Shown here piece after piece: positions 17,507 through 27,153 of a stretch of DNA of 64,000 nucleotides. The position numbers and the translations under genes were made by a program. Positions within the stretch are counted from its first letter, which is position 1, and each line of letters starts with the position of its first letter. The stretch spans positions 1 to 64,000 of the forward strand of contig CAWDYA010000010.1 of assembly GCA_963806495.1 (NCBI GenBank), read 5' to 3'. A model generated the notes under the pieces. It was not told the DNA's origin and made no database searches. It was given only the letters and a program-made list of their open reading frames with translations. This DNA comes from CAWDYA01 sp963806495. GTDB taxonomy: Bacteria > Acidobacteriota > Polarisedimenticolia > JACPZX01 > DASXTC01.

Positions 17507-18596
17507 GCGGTGCGACAGTCATCTCCTGCTCCTCGGGGGCCGCCACGCCGGACAACGGCAGGATCGCGTAGTCGCGGATCTTGTACAGCAGCGCCCGGTA
17601 GCTGATTTGCAGCAGGAGCGCCGCCTGCCGCCGGTTCCAGCCCGTGGAGTCGAGCGCCGTCATGATGGCGCGACGCTCGGCGTTCTCCACGGCCTGCCGC
17701 GCGATCTCCTTGAGAGGCCTCGCCTGCGCGGCCGGTGGCGCGAAGAAGGGCGGCTCGGCCTCGACCGCCGCGGCCGTTCCAGCGGCGTCCGCCGGCCTCG
17801 CGGCCCGCGTCCGGCCGATCTCGGCGATGATCTGATCGTAGCTTCCGAGCAGGATCGCCCGCTTCACGAGGTTCTCCAGCTCGCGGACGTTCCCCTCGAA
17901 CGGGTGCTCTTTCATGGCCGCGATCACATCGTCGGAGACGTGGGCCAGTGCGTCACGGTTGAACAGACCCGAGTACTTCAGGGCGAAGTGACGCGCCAGG
18001 TCCTCGATGTCGGACGGCCGCTCGCGCAGCGCGGGGATCCTCAGACAGACCACGCTGAGCCGGTAGTACAGATCGCGGCGGAAGGTCCCTTCGGCCATCG
18101 CGCGGTCGAGGTCCTGATTCGTGGCGGCGATGATCCGCACGTCGGCGGCGATCGGCTCGCGCCCGCCCACACGGCAGAAGAACCGCTCCTGCAGCACGTG
18201 CAGCAGCTTCGCCTGCAGACGCGGGCTCATCTCGGCGATCTCGTCGAGAAACAGCGTGCCGCCGGAAGCGACCTCGAACTGGCCGGGCTTGGAGTCGACG
18301 GCTCCGGTGTAGGCGCCGCGCACGTGGCCGAACAGCTCCGATTCGAGCAGGCCGTCGGGCAGCGCCGCGCAGTTGATCTGCACGAAGCGGCTCGATGCGC
18401 GCGGGGAGGCCTCGTGGATACGGCGGGCCATCATGTCCTTGCCTACCCCGGTCTCACCGAGCAGAAGAACGGTCTCGTCGGTCACCGCCACCTCGAGCGC
18501 GCAGGCATCGAGCTGCCTCATCGCGCGGTCCTGGGGCGGCAGAAATGTCGGGCTGGTCCGTTTGCTGCCTGCGGGCCTGTCCAGCATGCGGGGCAC
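17481..18596 (-). CDS. sigma-54 activator without sensor domain
   Basis: This 371-residue bacterial enhancer-binding protein begins almost directly with the AAA domain: Walker A GETGVGKD near residue 48, the sigma-54 contact loop GAYTGA near 95, Walker B GGTLFLDEIAEM near 115, and RRDLYYRLSV. A Fis-type helix-turn-helix closes it (WNRRQAALLLQISYRALLYK, about 320-345). It lacks a receiver or GAF domain, as in PspF and HrpR, so it must be controlled by level or by a partner. The GAF/GGDEF-like neighbour is a candidate partner. Likely targets are the sigma-54 promoters at 15997 and 16396. Confidence 0.88.
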   Translation of the reverse strand: MPRMLDRPAGSKRTSPTFLPPQDRAMRQLDACALEVAVTDETVLLLGETGVGKDMMARRIHEASPRASSRFVQINCAALPDGLLESELFGHVRGAYTGAVDSKPGQFEVASGGTLFLDEIAEMSPRLQAKLLHVLQERFFCRVGGREPIAADVRIIAATNQDLDRAMAEGTFRRDLYYRLSVVCLRIPALRERPSDIEDLARHFALKYSGLFNRDALAHVSDDVIAAMKEHPFEGNVRELENLVKRAILLGSYDQIIAEIGRTRAARPADAAGTAAAVEAEPPFFAPPAAQARPLKEIARQAVENAERRAIMTALDSTGWNRRQAALLLQISYRALLYKIRDYAILPLSGVAAPEEQEMTVAPLIPREGSC

Positions 18597-18650
18597 CTCA
18601 CGGTGTTACGCGACTCGTGGCAGGGTGTGAGGAGTCGGTGGCGTGCATTT

Positions 18651-18678
18651 CTTATACGACAAATGCCGCGATGTGCAA
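18651..18678 (-). promoter_or_regulatory. possible promoter for the activator
   Basis: The minus strand shows TATAAG (18651-18656) 16 bp after TTGCAC (18673-18678). The -10 is good and the -35 weak. It lies 55 bp before the activator ATG and its -35 overlaps the palindrome at 18672-18689, so a bound regulator would block it. Confidence 0.35.
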
Positions 18679-18689
18679 GCGTTTTCACA
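18672..18689. promoter_or_regulatory. second 18-bp palindrome
   Basis: TGTGCAAGCGTTTTCACA shares length, spacing and half-sites (TGTGCAA, TKCACA) with the palindrome at 16280-16297. It lies in the divergent spacer between the activator gene and the exopolysaccharide operon. The spacing TGTG-N10-CACA differs from the Crp site (N8). Confidence 0.4.
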
Positions 18690-18746
18690 GGATGTGCTTT
18701 CAGGCGGTACCGATGTCGGGATTGTCGGCTGCGATCCCCTTCGGCC

Positions 18747-18776
18747 TTGCACCTGTCGGCAGCATCTCCATATTCT
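18747..18776 (+). promoter_or_regulatory. possible promoter, exopolysaccharide operon
   Basis: TTGCAC (18747-18752) and TATTCT (18771-18776) are 18 bp apart and lie about 45 bp before the ATG at 18819. Both elements are partial matches, so this is a weak call. Confidence 0.25.
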
Positions 18777-18818
18777 ATCTGGCGCCAGACACCGAATGGA
18801 CACACGAGGAATCCGACA

Positions 18819-21518
18819 ATGCCGACGCGCGGCCGCTGCCACGCGCTCCTCCTTTATTGCTGCGCGATCTTCGCGGTCGCCCTTCCGACTGCCATGAGCG
18901 CGGCCGGCAACGCACGCCCTGCATCCGGAAACGACGTCCAGCAGGCGCCACCGCCCGATCCGTACACCCGCGCCATCGAAATGTACCGCCAGGGCCGCTT
19001 CGACGTGGCGGCGGAGATCCTCGAGGCCGGTCTGAAGACCTCTCCCGAGGGCGAGGCCGGCTACCGCACGCTGCTCGGCTGGTGCCGCTTCCGTCTCGGC
19101 GACATCGAGGCGGCGCTGTCGTCCTTCCGCCGCGCCCTCGCGCTCGCGCCGGGCGACGCCGACGCGTTGGAGGGGGTGGCTCGCTCGGCGGCGCGGCTGT
19201 CCCGCAACGACGAGGCGATGGACGCGGTGGCGAAGCTGGCGCGGCGGCATCCTGACGTGGACGTGAGCGACGTCGCCGAGCAGGTGCTCGCCCGTCTCGG
19301 CGACGTCACCGATCGCAGGCTCTCGCCCGCCCGTACCCCGGCGGGTGCAGGCGCCTCCCCGCTTCTGGTGTCGCGCGCCCACGGAGACTACTTCGAAGTG
19401 AAGGGTGAAGACGGCGCTTTTCATCCGATCTTCGTCAAGGGGATCAACCTTGGTGCCGCGCTCCCGGGCAGGTACCCGAGCGAGTTTCCGCGGGAGAAGA
19501 GCCTCTATCTCACCTGGCTTCGCCAGATGTCGGAGATGGGCGCCAACGTGGTGCGGCTCTATACGCTGCTTCCGCCCGAGTTCTATCAGGCGCTCGCCGA
19601 GCACGACGCCGCCCTGTCCGAGGCCGGCCGCGGCCCGCTGTGGCTGGTGCAGGGAGTCTGGACGGAGCTGCCCGACGACGACGCGTATGACAGCCCCGCC
19701 TTCGAGAAGCAGTTTCTCGACGAGATCGATCGCGTCGTGGACGCGGTGCACGGCAACATCGCCGTGGCCCGGCGCCGGGGCCACGCGTTCGGGCTCTATG
19801 ACACCGACGTCTCTGCGGTGACACTGTGCTTCATCCTGGGGCGCGAGTGGGAGCCGTACTCGGTCGAGGCGTTCGACGCCAGCCGGCCCCATCCGGCGTC
19901 GTTCGACGGCCGCTACTTCGGCCTCGACGAGGGAACGCCGACGGAGGCCTGGTTCGCCATGGTGCTCGACCACGCGGCCGGATACGAGACCGGGTCGTAC
20001 GGCGCGCAGCGGCCGATCGCCTTCACCAACTGGCCCACGCTGGATCCGCTGCATCACCCGACCGAGGCGACGAAGGCCGAGGAGATCGCCCTGCTGAAGA
20101 AGCTGCACCTGCCCCAGGAGCCGGGCACCCTGATCCAGTACGACAACGACGGCGTGTCGATCGACGCCAACCGTATCGTGCCGACGGCGCTCATGCCGGC
20201 CGGCACCTTCGCGTCGTATCACGCCTATCCTTATTACCCCGATTTCATGAACGTCGATCCGGGATATCTGGCCACCCGGGACGTCAAGGGCCCGAACGCG
20301 TATCTCGGGTACCTGCGCGATCTGAAGGCCCATCACAGCGGCATGCCGCTCCTCATCGCCGAGATCGGCGTGCCCACCAGCCGCGGCATCGCGCACCATC
20401 AGCCGCAGGGCTGGCACCATGGCGGCCACAACGAGGTGGAGCAGGGCGAGGTGGACGCCCGCCTGATGGAGACGATCCAGGAGGCGCGCGGCGCCGGCGG
20501 CATCCTGTTCGCCTGGCTCGACGAGTGGTTCAAGAAGAACTGGCTGGTGATCGCCTTCGAGGTCCCCTGGGAGAACAACAGGAACTGGCTCAACATCCTC
20601 GACCCCGAGCAGAACTACGGACTGACCGCGTACAAGCCGGGCACGGATGGCTGGAAGATCACGATCGACGGCGACGGCTCCGACTGGAAGGACATCCGGC
20701 CGATTGCCGGTGACGGCACCGGCCCGATCCGATCCCTGCGTGTCACGCACGACGAGGCGTACCTGTATCTGCGTCTCGACGTCGACCGGCTCGACTACCA
20801 CGACACCCACTACCTCGTGGGGATCGACACCTACGGCGCGGCCGAAGGGGATCACCTGATGCCGTTCGGTCTCGGCCTGACCACGCCGACCGGGATGGAG
20901 TTCGCGGTGGATCTGGCGGGGCCGCTGGCGAGCCGGCTCCTGTGCGACGTTCCGTACGATCTGTACACCAACCGGTTCAACCGCCCGTGGAAGTCGTCCC
21001 CCAACGACGACGGGATATTCACCGAGATGCTCGCCGAGACGAGCCGCCGGCGTGTCGGGCGCGACGGGACGATCTTCCCGGCGGTGATCTACAGTCGCAG
21101 CCCGCTGCGCTACGGCACCATGGACCCCGATTCGCCCCGCTACGACGATCTCGCGGACTGGAACGACAACAAGGGCGAGGGGTTCATCGAGCTGCGTCTC
21201 GGATGGAACCTGCTCAACGTGACCGACCCCTCCACGCGTCAGGTGCTCGACGATCCGGTGCCACCGCGCGGCGGCGCCGGTCACACCACCACGGACGGAT
21301 TCCGCTTCTACGTGGCCGCCTACCACGCGAGCGGCCCGAAGGTGGTGGCGACGCTGCCGGCGACCGGCGCCGGCGGGCGGCTCTCATCCGACCGAATCCC
21401 CTTCTACACGTGGGACGGCTGGCAGCAGCCTACCTCGCACAGCTATCTGAAGAAGAGCTACTTCATCCTCAAGGACCGTCTGGCGGCGTTGCAGCCCGCC
21501 GAAGGAGCGACCCGATGA
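18819..21518 (+). CDS. exported TPR and glycoside-hydrolase-like protein
   Basis: This 899-residue exported protein has a signal sequence (ALLLYCCAIFAVALPTAMSA), two or three TPR repeats at about residues 45-150 (AIEMYRQGRFDVAAEILEAG), a TIM-barrel domain like family 2/5 glycosidases at about 185-600 (HPIFVKGINLGAALPGRYPS, MGANVVRLYTLLPPEFYQAL, LLIAEIGVPTSRG) and a C-terminal domain starting WKITIDGDGSDWKD that resembles CBM9-like modules. In an exopolysaccharide operon such an enzyme would trim or modify polymer in the periplasm. I chose the ATG with an AGGA site 10 bp upstream. The next gene overlaps as ATGA. The substrate is not known. Confidence 0.75.
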   Translation: MPTRGRCHALLLYCCAIFAVALPTAMSAAGNARPASGNDVQQAPPPDPYTRAIEMYRQGRFDVAAEILEAGLKTSPEGEAGYRTLLGWCRFRLGDIEAALSSFRRALALAPGDADALEGVARSAARLSRNDEAMDAVAKLARRHPDVDVSDVAEQVLARLGDVTDRRLSPARTPAGAGASPLLVSRAHGDYFEVKGEDGAFHPIFVKGINLGAALPGRYPSEFPREKSLYLTWLRQMSEMGANVVRLYTLLPPEFYQALAEHDAALSEAGRGPLWLVQGVWTELPDDDAYDSPAFEKQFLDEIDRVVDAVHGNIAVARRRGHAFGLYDTDVSAVTLCFILGREWEPYSVEAFDASRPHPASFDGRYFGLDEGTPTEAWFAMVLDHAAGYETGSYGAQRPIAFTNWPTLDPLHHPTEATKAEEIALLKKLHLPQEPGTLIQYDNDGVSIDANRIVPTALMPAGTFASYHAYPYYPDFMNVDPGYLATRDVKGPNAYLGYLRDLKAHHSGMPLLIAEIGVPTSRGIAHHQPQGWHHGGHNEVEQGEVDARLMETIQEARGAGGILFAWLDEWFKKNWLVIAFEVPWENNRNWLNILDPEQNYGLTAYKPGTDGWKITIDGDGSDWKDIRPIAGDGTGPIRSLRVTHDEAYLYLRLDVDRLDYHDTHYLVGIDTYGAAEGDHLMPFGLGLTTPTGMEFAVDLAGPLASRLLCDVPYDLYTNRFNRPWKSSPNDDGIFTEMLAETSRRRVGRDGTIFPAVIYSRSPLRYGTMDPDSPRYDDLADWNDNKGEGFIELRLGWNLLNVTDPSTRQVLDDPVPPRGGAGHTTTDGFRFYVAAYHASGPKVVATLPATGAGGRLSSDRIPFYTWDGWQQPTSHSYLKKSYFILKDRLAALQPAEGATR

Positions 21519-23308
21519 AGCGCGCCGCGGCCCTGCTGCTGGCGTTGGTGTTCGCGGCTCTCGCCACACCGACCCCGTTGCGGGCGCAGGAGTCCGAGGC
21601 CGGAGCCGGCAGCCCCGAGGCGCGGGCCGACCGGCAGTTCGCGGAGGACGACTACGAGGCGGCCGAGGCATCCTACCGGGAGGCGCTGGCCGCCGAGCCC
21701 GGCAACGTGCACGTGCTGTCGCGTCTGGCGCTGCTGCTCACCTGGAAAGCGGAGTACCCCGAGGCGATACGTCTTTACCGGCAGGCGATCGGGATCGACG
21801 CCACCTCCATGGAGGCGCGCCGGGGGCTGGCGACCGCCTACACGTGGAGCGAGGATTACGGCCGCGCGATCGCCCTGTACCGCGAGCTACTCGGCGAGCG
21901 GCCCGGCGACCTGGGGCTGATGCTGGGGCTCGCGCAGGCGCAGGCCTGGTCGGGGCGGTTTGCCGAGGCAGCCCGCACGCTGCGCGATCTGCTTTCGAGG
22001 AATCCGTCCGACCGCGAGGCGCGGCTGCTGCTGGCGCACTGCCTGTACTGGGACGGCGACGCGGACGGGGCGGCGGTCGTGTACGAGGGGATGCTCGAGG
22101 AGAACCCGGACGATGTCGACGCGCTCGCCGGCCTCGGCCAGGCAAGGGCCTCGCAGGGGCGGCTCGAGGACTCGCTGACGGCGCTCGACAGGGCGCTCGC
22201 GATCGATCCCTCCAACCAGGAGGCCCTGGAGGGCCGGGCGCGGACCTATCAGTGGCAGGGACGCACCAGCGAGGCGCTCGCCGACGTGCGCCGCGCGCTG
22301 GCGCTGTATCCCGACGCCCGCGATGCGCGGCGGATCGGCCGCGACATCGCCGGCTCGCTTCGACCCTCGCTGCAGCTTTTCGGCACCACCACGCAGGACT
22401 CCGATGACAACGACCTGGCGACGTGGGGCGGCGTCTACACCCACCATCTCGGCCCGCGTGGCTACGTGGGAGGGAACTTTACCCACGCCCAGACGGACTA
22501 TCTCGGCGAAGTCGCGAAGTACGACACCGTCCGGCTCACGGCGGGACGGCACTTCTCGCGGTTCTTCAGCCTGTACGGGGAGGCCGGCCCGGAGTGGACC
22601 TACGTCCCCGTCGACGAGACGTGGAGCCACTGGGCCGGCTCGCTCGTGTTCGAGGTAAACGGCGGCGACTGGTTCACGCTGGTCGGCTCGGCCTCCCAGG
22701 ACCGCCTCGTGGGCACGACGCAGGCGTTTCAGAACGACGTCGGCATCCGGGCGGCCACGCTGACCACTCTGTTCGCCCCGCACGAGTCGCTCCAGCTCAG
22801 CCTCGTGGGCCAGAAGGCCACGTTCACCGACCGCGGCCCCATCGACAACCATCGCGACATGGTGACGGCGGGCGCCACCTGGCGGACACCGCTGTCGCGG
22901 CCGCATCTGTCGCTCAAGTACGACTTCCGCTGGATGCAGTACGACGAGACGCTCGATGAGGGGTATTTCAATCCCGGGCATTTCGTCTCGAACACGATCG
23001 GGTTCGACCTGTCGGATTCGATCGGCCGGCATTTCTACTGGGGCGGCGGCATGGACTACGGCTTCCAGCGCATCAACGACGGCGACGACGACACGGTGCT
23101 CGGCTACCGGCTGCTGGCCGGGCTCAACCTCGGCTCCAGCGTCTCGGCGGAGGCGTATTACGCCCACAGCGACCTCGCGCTGCAGTCGACCTCCGGTTTC
23201 ACGAGCACGGAGGCCGGCGTGCGGCTCAAATTCAGATTCGGCTCGCCCCTCGGGCCGGCCGCGCCGCGCAAGGGCGCGGCTCCCGGACCGGGCGGCACCG
23301 CGGACTGA
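21515..23308 (+). CDS. TPR outer-membrane barrel, polysaccharide export
   Basis: This 597-residue protein has a signal peptide (MKRAAALLLALVFAALATPT), about eight TPR repeats from residue 35 to 285, and a C-terminal half rich in alternating aromatic strands (YVGGNFTHAQTDYLGEV, FSLYGEAGPEWTYVPV, FYWGGGMDYGFQRI) ending in a beta strand, GVRLKFRFG. This is the build of PgaA/BcsC/YaiO type exporters: periplasmic TPR scaffold plus outer-membrane pore. A short Pro/Gly/Ala tail follows. It is translationally coupled to the glycosidase-like gene and followed after 13 bp by a response regulator. Confidence 0.82.
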   Translation: MKRAAALLLALVFAALATPTPLRAQESEAGAGSPEARADRQFAEDDYEAAEASYREALAAEPGNVHVLSRLALLLTWKAEYPEAIRLYRQAIGIDATSMEARRGLATAYTWSEDYGRAIALYRELLGERPGDLGLMLGLAQAQAWSGRFAEAARTLRDLLSRNPSDREARLLLAHCLYWDGDADGAAVVYEGMLEENPDDVDALAGLGQARASQGRLEDSLTALDRALAIDPSNQEALEGRARTYQWQGRTSEALADVRRALALYPDARDARRIGRDIAGSLRPSLQLFGTTTQDSDDNDLATWGGVYTHHLGPRGYVGGNFTHAQTDYLGEVAKYDTVRLTAGRHFSRFFSLYGEAGPEWTYVPVDETWSHWAGSLVFEVNGGDWFTLVGSASQDRLVGTTQAFQNDVGIRAATLTTLFAPHESLQLSLVGQKATFTDRGPIDNHRDMVTAGATWRTPLSRPHLSLKYDFRWMQYDETLDEGYFNPGHFVSNTIGFDLSDSIGRHFYWGGGMDYGFQRINDGDDDTVLGYRLLAGLNLGSSVSAEAYYAHSDLALQSTSGFTSTEAGVRLKFRFGSPLGPAAPRKGAAPGPGGTAD

Positions 23309-23321
23309 GAGGAGACGACAG

Positions 23322-23702
23322 GTGACACAGCAGCGGATCGTGGTGGCCGATGACGACCCGATCGTGGTCAAGTTCCTCACGGCGATATTCACGGACGAGG
23401 GTTTCGATGTCAAGAGCGCCGAGGACGGAGAGCAGGCGCTGCAGCTCATCCGTGAGACGCGGCCCGACCTCGTGATCCTGGATCTGGTCATGCCCTACCG
23501 CGACGGATTCGAGGTGTGCCAGCAGATGCGGGCCGGCGCGCAGACGCGCCGCATCCCGGTGATCATCCTCTCCATGAAGGAGAAGGAGCAGGACGCGCTG
23601 CGTGCGTTCGAGCTCGGCGCGGACGACTACATACGCAAGCCGTTCAACGCGCTGGAGCTGGTGGCGCGCGCGCGCAAGCTGATGAACGGCCGGCAAGGAT
23701 GA
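23322..23702 (+). CDS. single-domain response regulator
   Basis: This 126-residue CheY-like receiver has no output domain. The acidic pocket is VVADDDP (residues about 7-13), the phospho-acceptor Asp lies in LVILDLVMPYRDG near 55, Thr/Ser switch in VIILSMKEKE, and Lys in DDYIRKPFNALEL near 107. A GTG start at 23322 has GAGAGGAG 9 bp upstream. Lying between the exporter and the HEAT-repeat membrane protein, it most likely adjusts synthase activity by binding a partner. No kinase is seen in the operon. Confidence 0.9.
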   Translation: MTQQRIVVADDDPIVVKFLTAIFTDEGFDVKSAEDGEQALQLIRETRPDLVILDLVMPYRDGFEVCQQMRAGAQTRRIPVIILSMKEKEQDALRAFELGADDYIRKPFNALELVARARKLMNGRQG

Positions 23703-23714
23703 AGGTGAACTGAC

Positions 23715-24984
23715 GTGACGATGTTCGACTTCATGCAGGCGGGCGGCCCGATGTACCGGTTCGTGATGGCGCTGGTGATCGGCGTCGGCCTGCTGTTCGC
23801 CATCCTGATGACGATCATCGTCGTCAACAAGGCGTGGCGGCAGATCGACGATGCGAGGCTGCGGCGCAGACGCGCCGTCCTCGAGCCGGCCTTCTTCCGG
23901 TACGCCGTGGGAACGGACCCCATCGAGGACTACCTGCCGGGCCCCCTGCGCCGGGGCGAGAGGGTCCTGGTGGAGAACATCTTCTTCGAGCTGGGCCACG
24001 TCGTGAAGGGCAGCGTGCGGGACCGCGCCCGCGAGGCGTTCGAGCGGCTGGGTTTCGTCGATCACTATCTGGGGCGGCTGTCCAGCCGGCGCTGGTGGGC
24101 CCGCGCCGAGGCGGCGGAGAAGCTCGGCCTCATCGGCAGCCACGAGGCCACCAACGCGCTGATCCGCGCCATGGACGACCCGGTGCCCGAGGTGCGGGTC
24201 CGCGCGGCCCGCGCGCTCGGGAGCATCCGCACCGAGGAGGCGCTCGCGCCGCTCGTCGAGGCGCTGCGCGACCCGGGCCGCTGGTCGGCCATCCGCGTGG
24301 CCGGCATCCTGATCGGCGCGGGCGACGATGCCGTCGAGGTCCTCCTGCAGGCGTATCCGAGGCTGCCGCTGCACGCGCAGGTGTCCGCCATCGACATCTT
24401 CGGACGCATACGCAGCCTCAAGGCGGTGCCGCTGCTGAGAGATTCTTCTGAAGGGCCCCGAGCCGGACGTGCGCGCGCGCGCCGCCTTCGCGCTCGGCGC
24501 GGTGGGCGATCCCAACGCTGCCGGCTGGCTGACCGAGGCGCTCTCGGACCGCGCCTGGGCCGTCCGCGCGATGGCCGCCCGGGCGCTGGGTCGTCTCAAG
24601 GAGGAGGCGTCGATCGGACCGCTGTGCTCGGCCCTCGCGGACCAGCAGTGGTGGGTGCGCGCCAACGCCGCCGAAGCGCTCAAGAACAAGGGGCAGGTGG
24701 GGGTGCGGGCCCTCCTGGGGATGCTGGACGCGACCGACCCATACGCGGCGCAGCAGGCGGTCCAGATGCTGCAGGAATCGGGCGTCCTCGACGCCCTGAT
24801 CGCCCAGCTCGCGTCGGCCGACGGCGAGCGGCGGCAGCAGGCGCTCGACGTGATGGCGAAGCTCGTGAAGCTGAAACGCACGGATCTTCTCACGGAGATG
24901 GCGCACAACCACCCCGAAGCGCCGATCCGGCAGCGGCTGGCGATCATCCTCGGGATCAGGCTGCGGCCCGAGTCGGCTGCATGA
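23715..24984 (+). CDS. HEAT-repeat membrane protein, one frameshift
   Basis: This protein of about 422 residues has one N-terminal membrane helix (MYRFVMALVIGVGLLFAILM) and then HEAT repeats throughout (EAAEKLGLIGSHEATNALIR, RARAAFALGAVGDPNAAGWL, RANAAEALKNKGQVGVRAL). The frame breaks near 24442, where one extra T in agattcttctg splits LLRD from LLKGPEPDVRAR. The repeat pattern continues across the break, so an indel is likely. HEAT arrays bind proteins. Placed between a receiver and a GT2 synthase, it is a likely scaffold that passes the signal to the synthase. GTG 23715 or ATG 23721 may be the start. Confidence 0.75.
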
Positions 24985-25006
24985 ACGGCGTCATGAGGGA
25001 GGCGGC

Positions 25007-26460
25007 ATGAGGGAGTTCCTGGTCCAGGCGATCACGATATTCAATGATTTCGTGCTCGTCTACTTTCTGAGCATCAACACCATCTACCTCTTCCTGTTCC
25101 TCGTGTCGCTGTACGAGGTGCTCAAGTTCATCAAGCGGACTTTCTTCTCCGATTACCGGGAGATCCTTCAGTCCGACATGACCTGGCCGATCAGCCTGCT
25201 GGTGCCGGCCCACAACGAGGAGAAGAACATCGTCGAGACGGTACGCTCGCTGCAGCTCGTCAACTACGGCGAGTTCGAGATCATCGTCATCAACGACGAC
25301 TCCACGGACCGGACGCTCCGCAACCTGATCCAGGCGTTCGACCTGCGGCGCCTCGACAAGGTCTACCGCAAGTCGGTCCCGACCCGGGCGATCCGGGTGT
25401 GTACGGGTCGCTGACGCATCAGAACCTGCTGGTGATCGACAAGGAGCGCGGCGGCAAGGCCGACGCCCTCAACGCCGGGATCAACCTGTCACGCTATCCC
25501 CTCTTCTGCTCGGTCGACGCCGACTCGATCATCGAGGACCATGCGCTCCTGCGCGTGGTCAAGCCGTTCATGGAGCATCCGAACGAGATGGTGGCCGTCG
25601 GGGGCATCGTCCGGATCGCCAACGGCTGCGAGGTGCACGAGGGCCGCGTCTCGAAGATCGACATGCCGCCGAAGGCGCTGCCCATCTTCCAGGTCGTCGA
25701 GTACCTGCGCGCCTTCCTGACCGGCCGCATCGGGTGGAGCGTGATGCGCTCGCTGCTCATCATCTCCGGCGCGTTCGGGCTGTACAAGAAGTCCGAGGTG
25801 ATCGAGGTCGGCGGATACGACTCGGAGTCGGACACCGAGGACCTCGAGCTGGTCGTCCGGCTGCACGAGAACTGCCGCCGCAAGCGGATGAAGTACCGGA
25901 TCGTCTTCGTGCCCGACCCGGTCTGCTGGACCGAGGTGCCCACCACCTTCCAGATCCTCAGACGCCAGCGCAACCGGTGGCACCGCGGGCTGCTGCAGAG
26001 CCTCTGGCGGCACAAGAAGATGATGTTCAACCCGAGGTACGGGGTGATCGGGCTGTTCACGTTCCCCTACTTCGTCTTCTTCGAGATGTTCGGGCCGTTC
26101 ATCGAGCTGACCGGCTACATCACGGTGCCGCTCGCCTGGATGCTGGGGATCCTCGACCTGCATTTCTTCCTGCTGTTCCTGACACTCGCGGTGCTGTACG
26201 GAGTGTTTCTGTCGGTGGCCGCCATCCTGCTGGAGGAGATCTCGTTTCGGCGCTACCCGGGCTGGCTCGATCTGGCGCGGCTGGTGTTCTACGGCATCCT
26301 GGAGAACTTCGGGTACCGGCAGATTCTGAGCGTCTTCAAGGTAAAGGCTTTCTGGGACTTCGTGCGGCGGCGGCGCGGCTGGGGCGACATGAAGCGGCGC
26401 GGGTTCGTCAAGCGCGCCCGCACGGCGGACGCGCGCGAGGGCGCCGCCCCCGCGCGCTGA
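25007..26460 (+). CDS. GT2 polysaccharide synthase, one frameshift
   Basis: This is a processive family 2 glycosyltransferase of about 484 residues. A first membrane helix (IYLFLFLVSLYEVLKFI) precedes the catalytic domain: PISLLVPAHNEEKNI, NDDSTD, the DxD motif SVDADS, DTEDLE and the processivity motif RRQRNRW. At least three helices follow (FTFPYFVFFEMFGPFIE, VLYGVFLSVAAILLEE). A missing G near 25396-25399 shifts the frame between RAIR and VYGSLTHQN. It resembles PgaC/BcsA-like polymer synthases but has no PilZ domain, so direct c-di-GMP control is not shown. The polymer is unknown. Confidence 0.85.
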
Positions 26461-26464
26461 TCCG

Positions 26465-26642
26465 CCCTGCCCGCTCACTCCGGATGTCCCCGCGCCCGCG
26501 GGCAAACCCTCCCATACTCCCCGGCGAACGCGACCCTGCCCCGCTCACTCCGGATGTCCCCGCGCCCGCGGGCAAACCCTCCCATACTCCCCGGCGAACG
26601 CGACCCTGCCCGCTCACTCCGGATGTCCCCGCGCCCGCGGGA
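26465..26642. repeat. 69-70 bp tandem repeat, 2.6 copies
   Basis: Units begin at 26465, 26534 and 26604 with ccctgcccgctcac. The first two are complete and the third stops after cgcccgcgggaga. Parts of the unit recur inverted at 27134-27154 and 27177-27191. The array starts 4 bp after the synthase stop. Confidence 0.9.
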
Positions 26643-26819
26643 GAACACACGCCTCGGCACGGCTCGGCGACCGCCCGGCGGTCGTCTCGCCTCAGCATCC
26701 GCTCGACCACGCGCGCCCGGCGCGCGTCCCGGCCTCGCTCCTGATCGGCCTCCGTCGGCGTGTTTCCGCGCGGGCGCGGCCGGCGAGGGAGAGGGCAGGT
26801 GCGCGGCGCCGTCGGGCGG

Positions 26820-26956
26820 GCGAACGGACCCACCCGAGGGACCTCTCGGACTGAGCCGGTTGCCGCGCCGGGCGCGGCGGCGAGGGAGAGGGAGGTGGGC
26901 GCGCCGCTCGGGCGGCGCGCAACACCGACCCGAGGGGGGTCGCATTCGCCGGGGAG
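26820..26956. repeat. 137-bp direct repeat, copy A
   Basis: This copy is identical to 27017-27153 except for one base (26944 A, 27141 G). It is very GC-rich and has no credible reading frame. Its end contains an inverted copy of a segment of the tandem repeat at 26465. Confidence 0.9.
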
Positions 26957-27016
26957 AGACCGGCGTACCGGCGCGTGTTTCCCGCGGGCGCCCGTCGCAG
27001 GCGCGCTGACGACCCG

Positions 27017-27153
27017 GCGAACGGACCCACCCGAGGGACCTCTCGGACTGAGCCGGTTGCCGCGCCGGGCGCGGCGGCGAGGGAGAGGGAGGTGGGCGCG
27101 CCGCTCGGGCGGCGCGCAACACCGACCCGAGGGGGGTCGCGTTCGCCGGGGAG
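27017..27153. repeat. 137-bp direct repeat, copy B
   Basis: This is the second copy, 197 bp downstream of copy A. It runs into inverted matches of the tandem unit (27134-27154 and 27177-27191). The 26643-26819 stretch before copy A holds no gene that I can support. Confidence 0.9.

Noticed and set aside
18672..18689. Crp-type binding site
   Set aside because: The outer TGTG and CACA are ten bases apart, whereas Crp needs eight (TGTGA-N6-TCACA).
25007..26460. Cellulose synthase BcsA
   Set aside because: No PilZ domain or RxxxR motif is found at the C-terminus and there are no BcsB, BcsZ or BcsG genes nearby. A generic GT2 synthase is safer.
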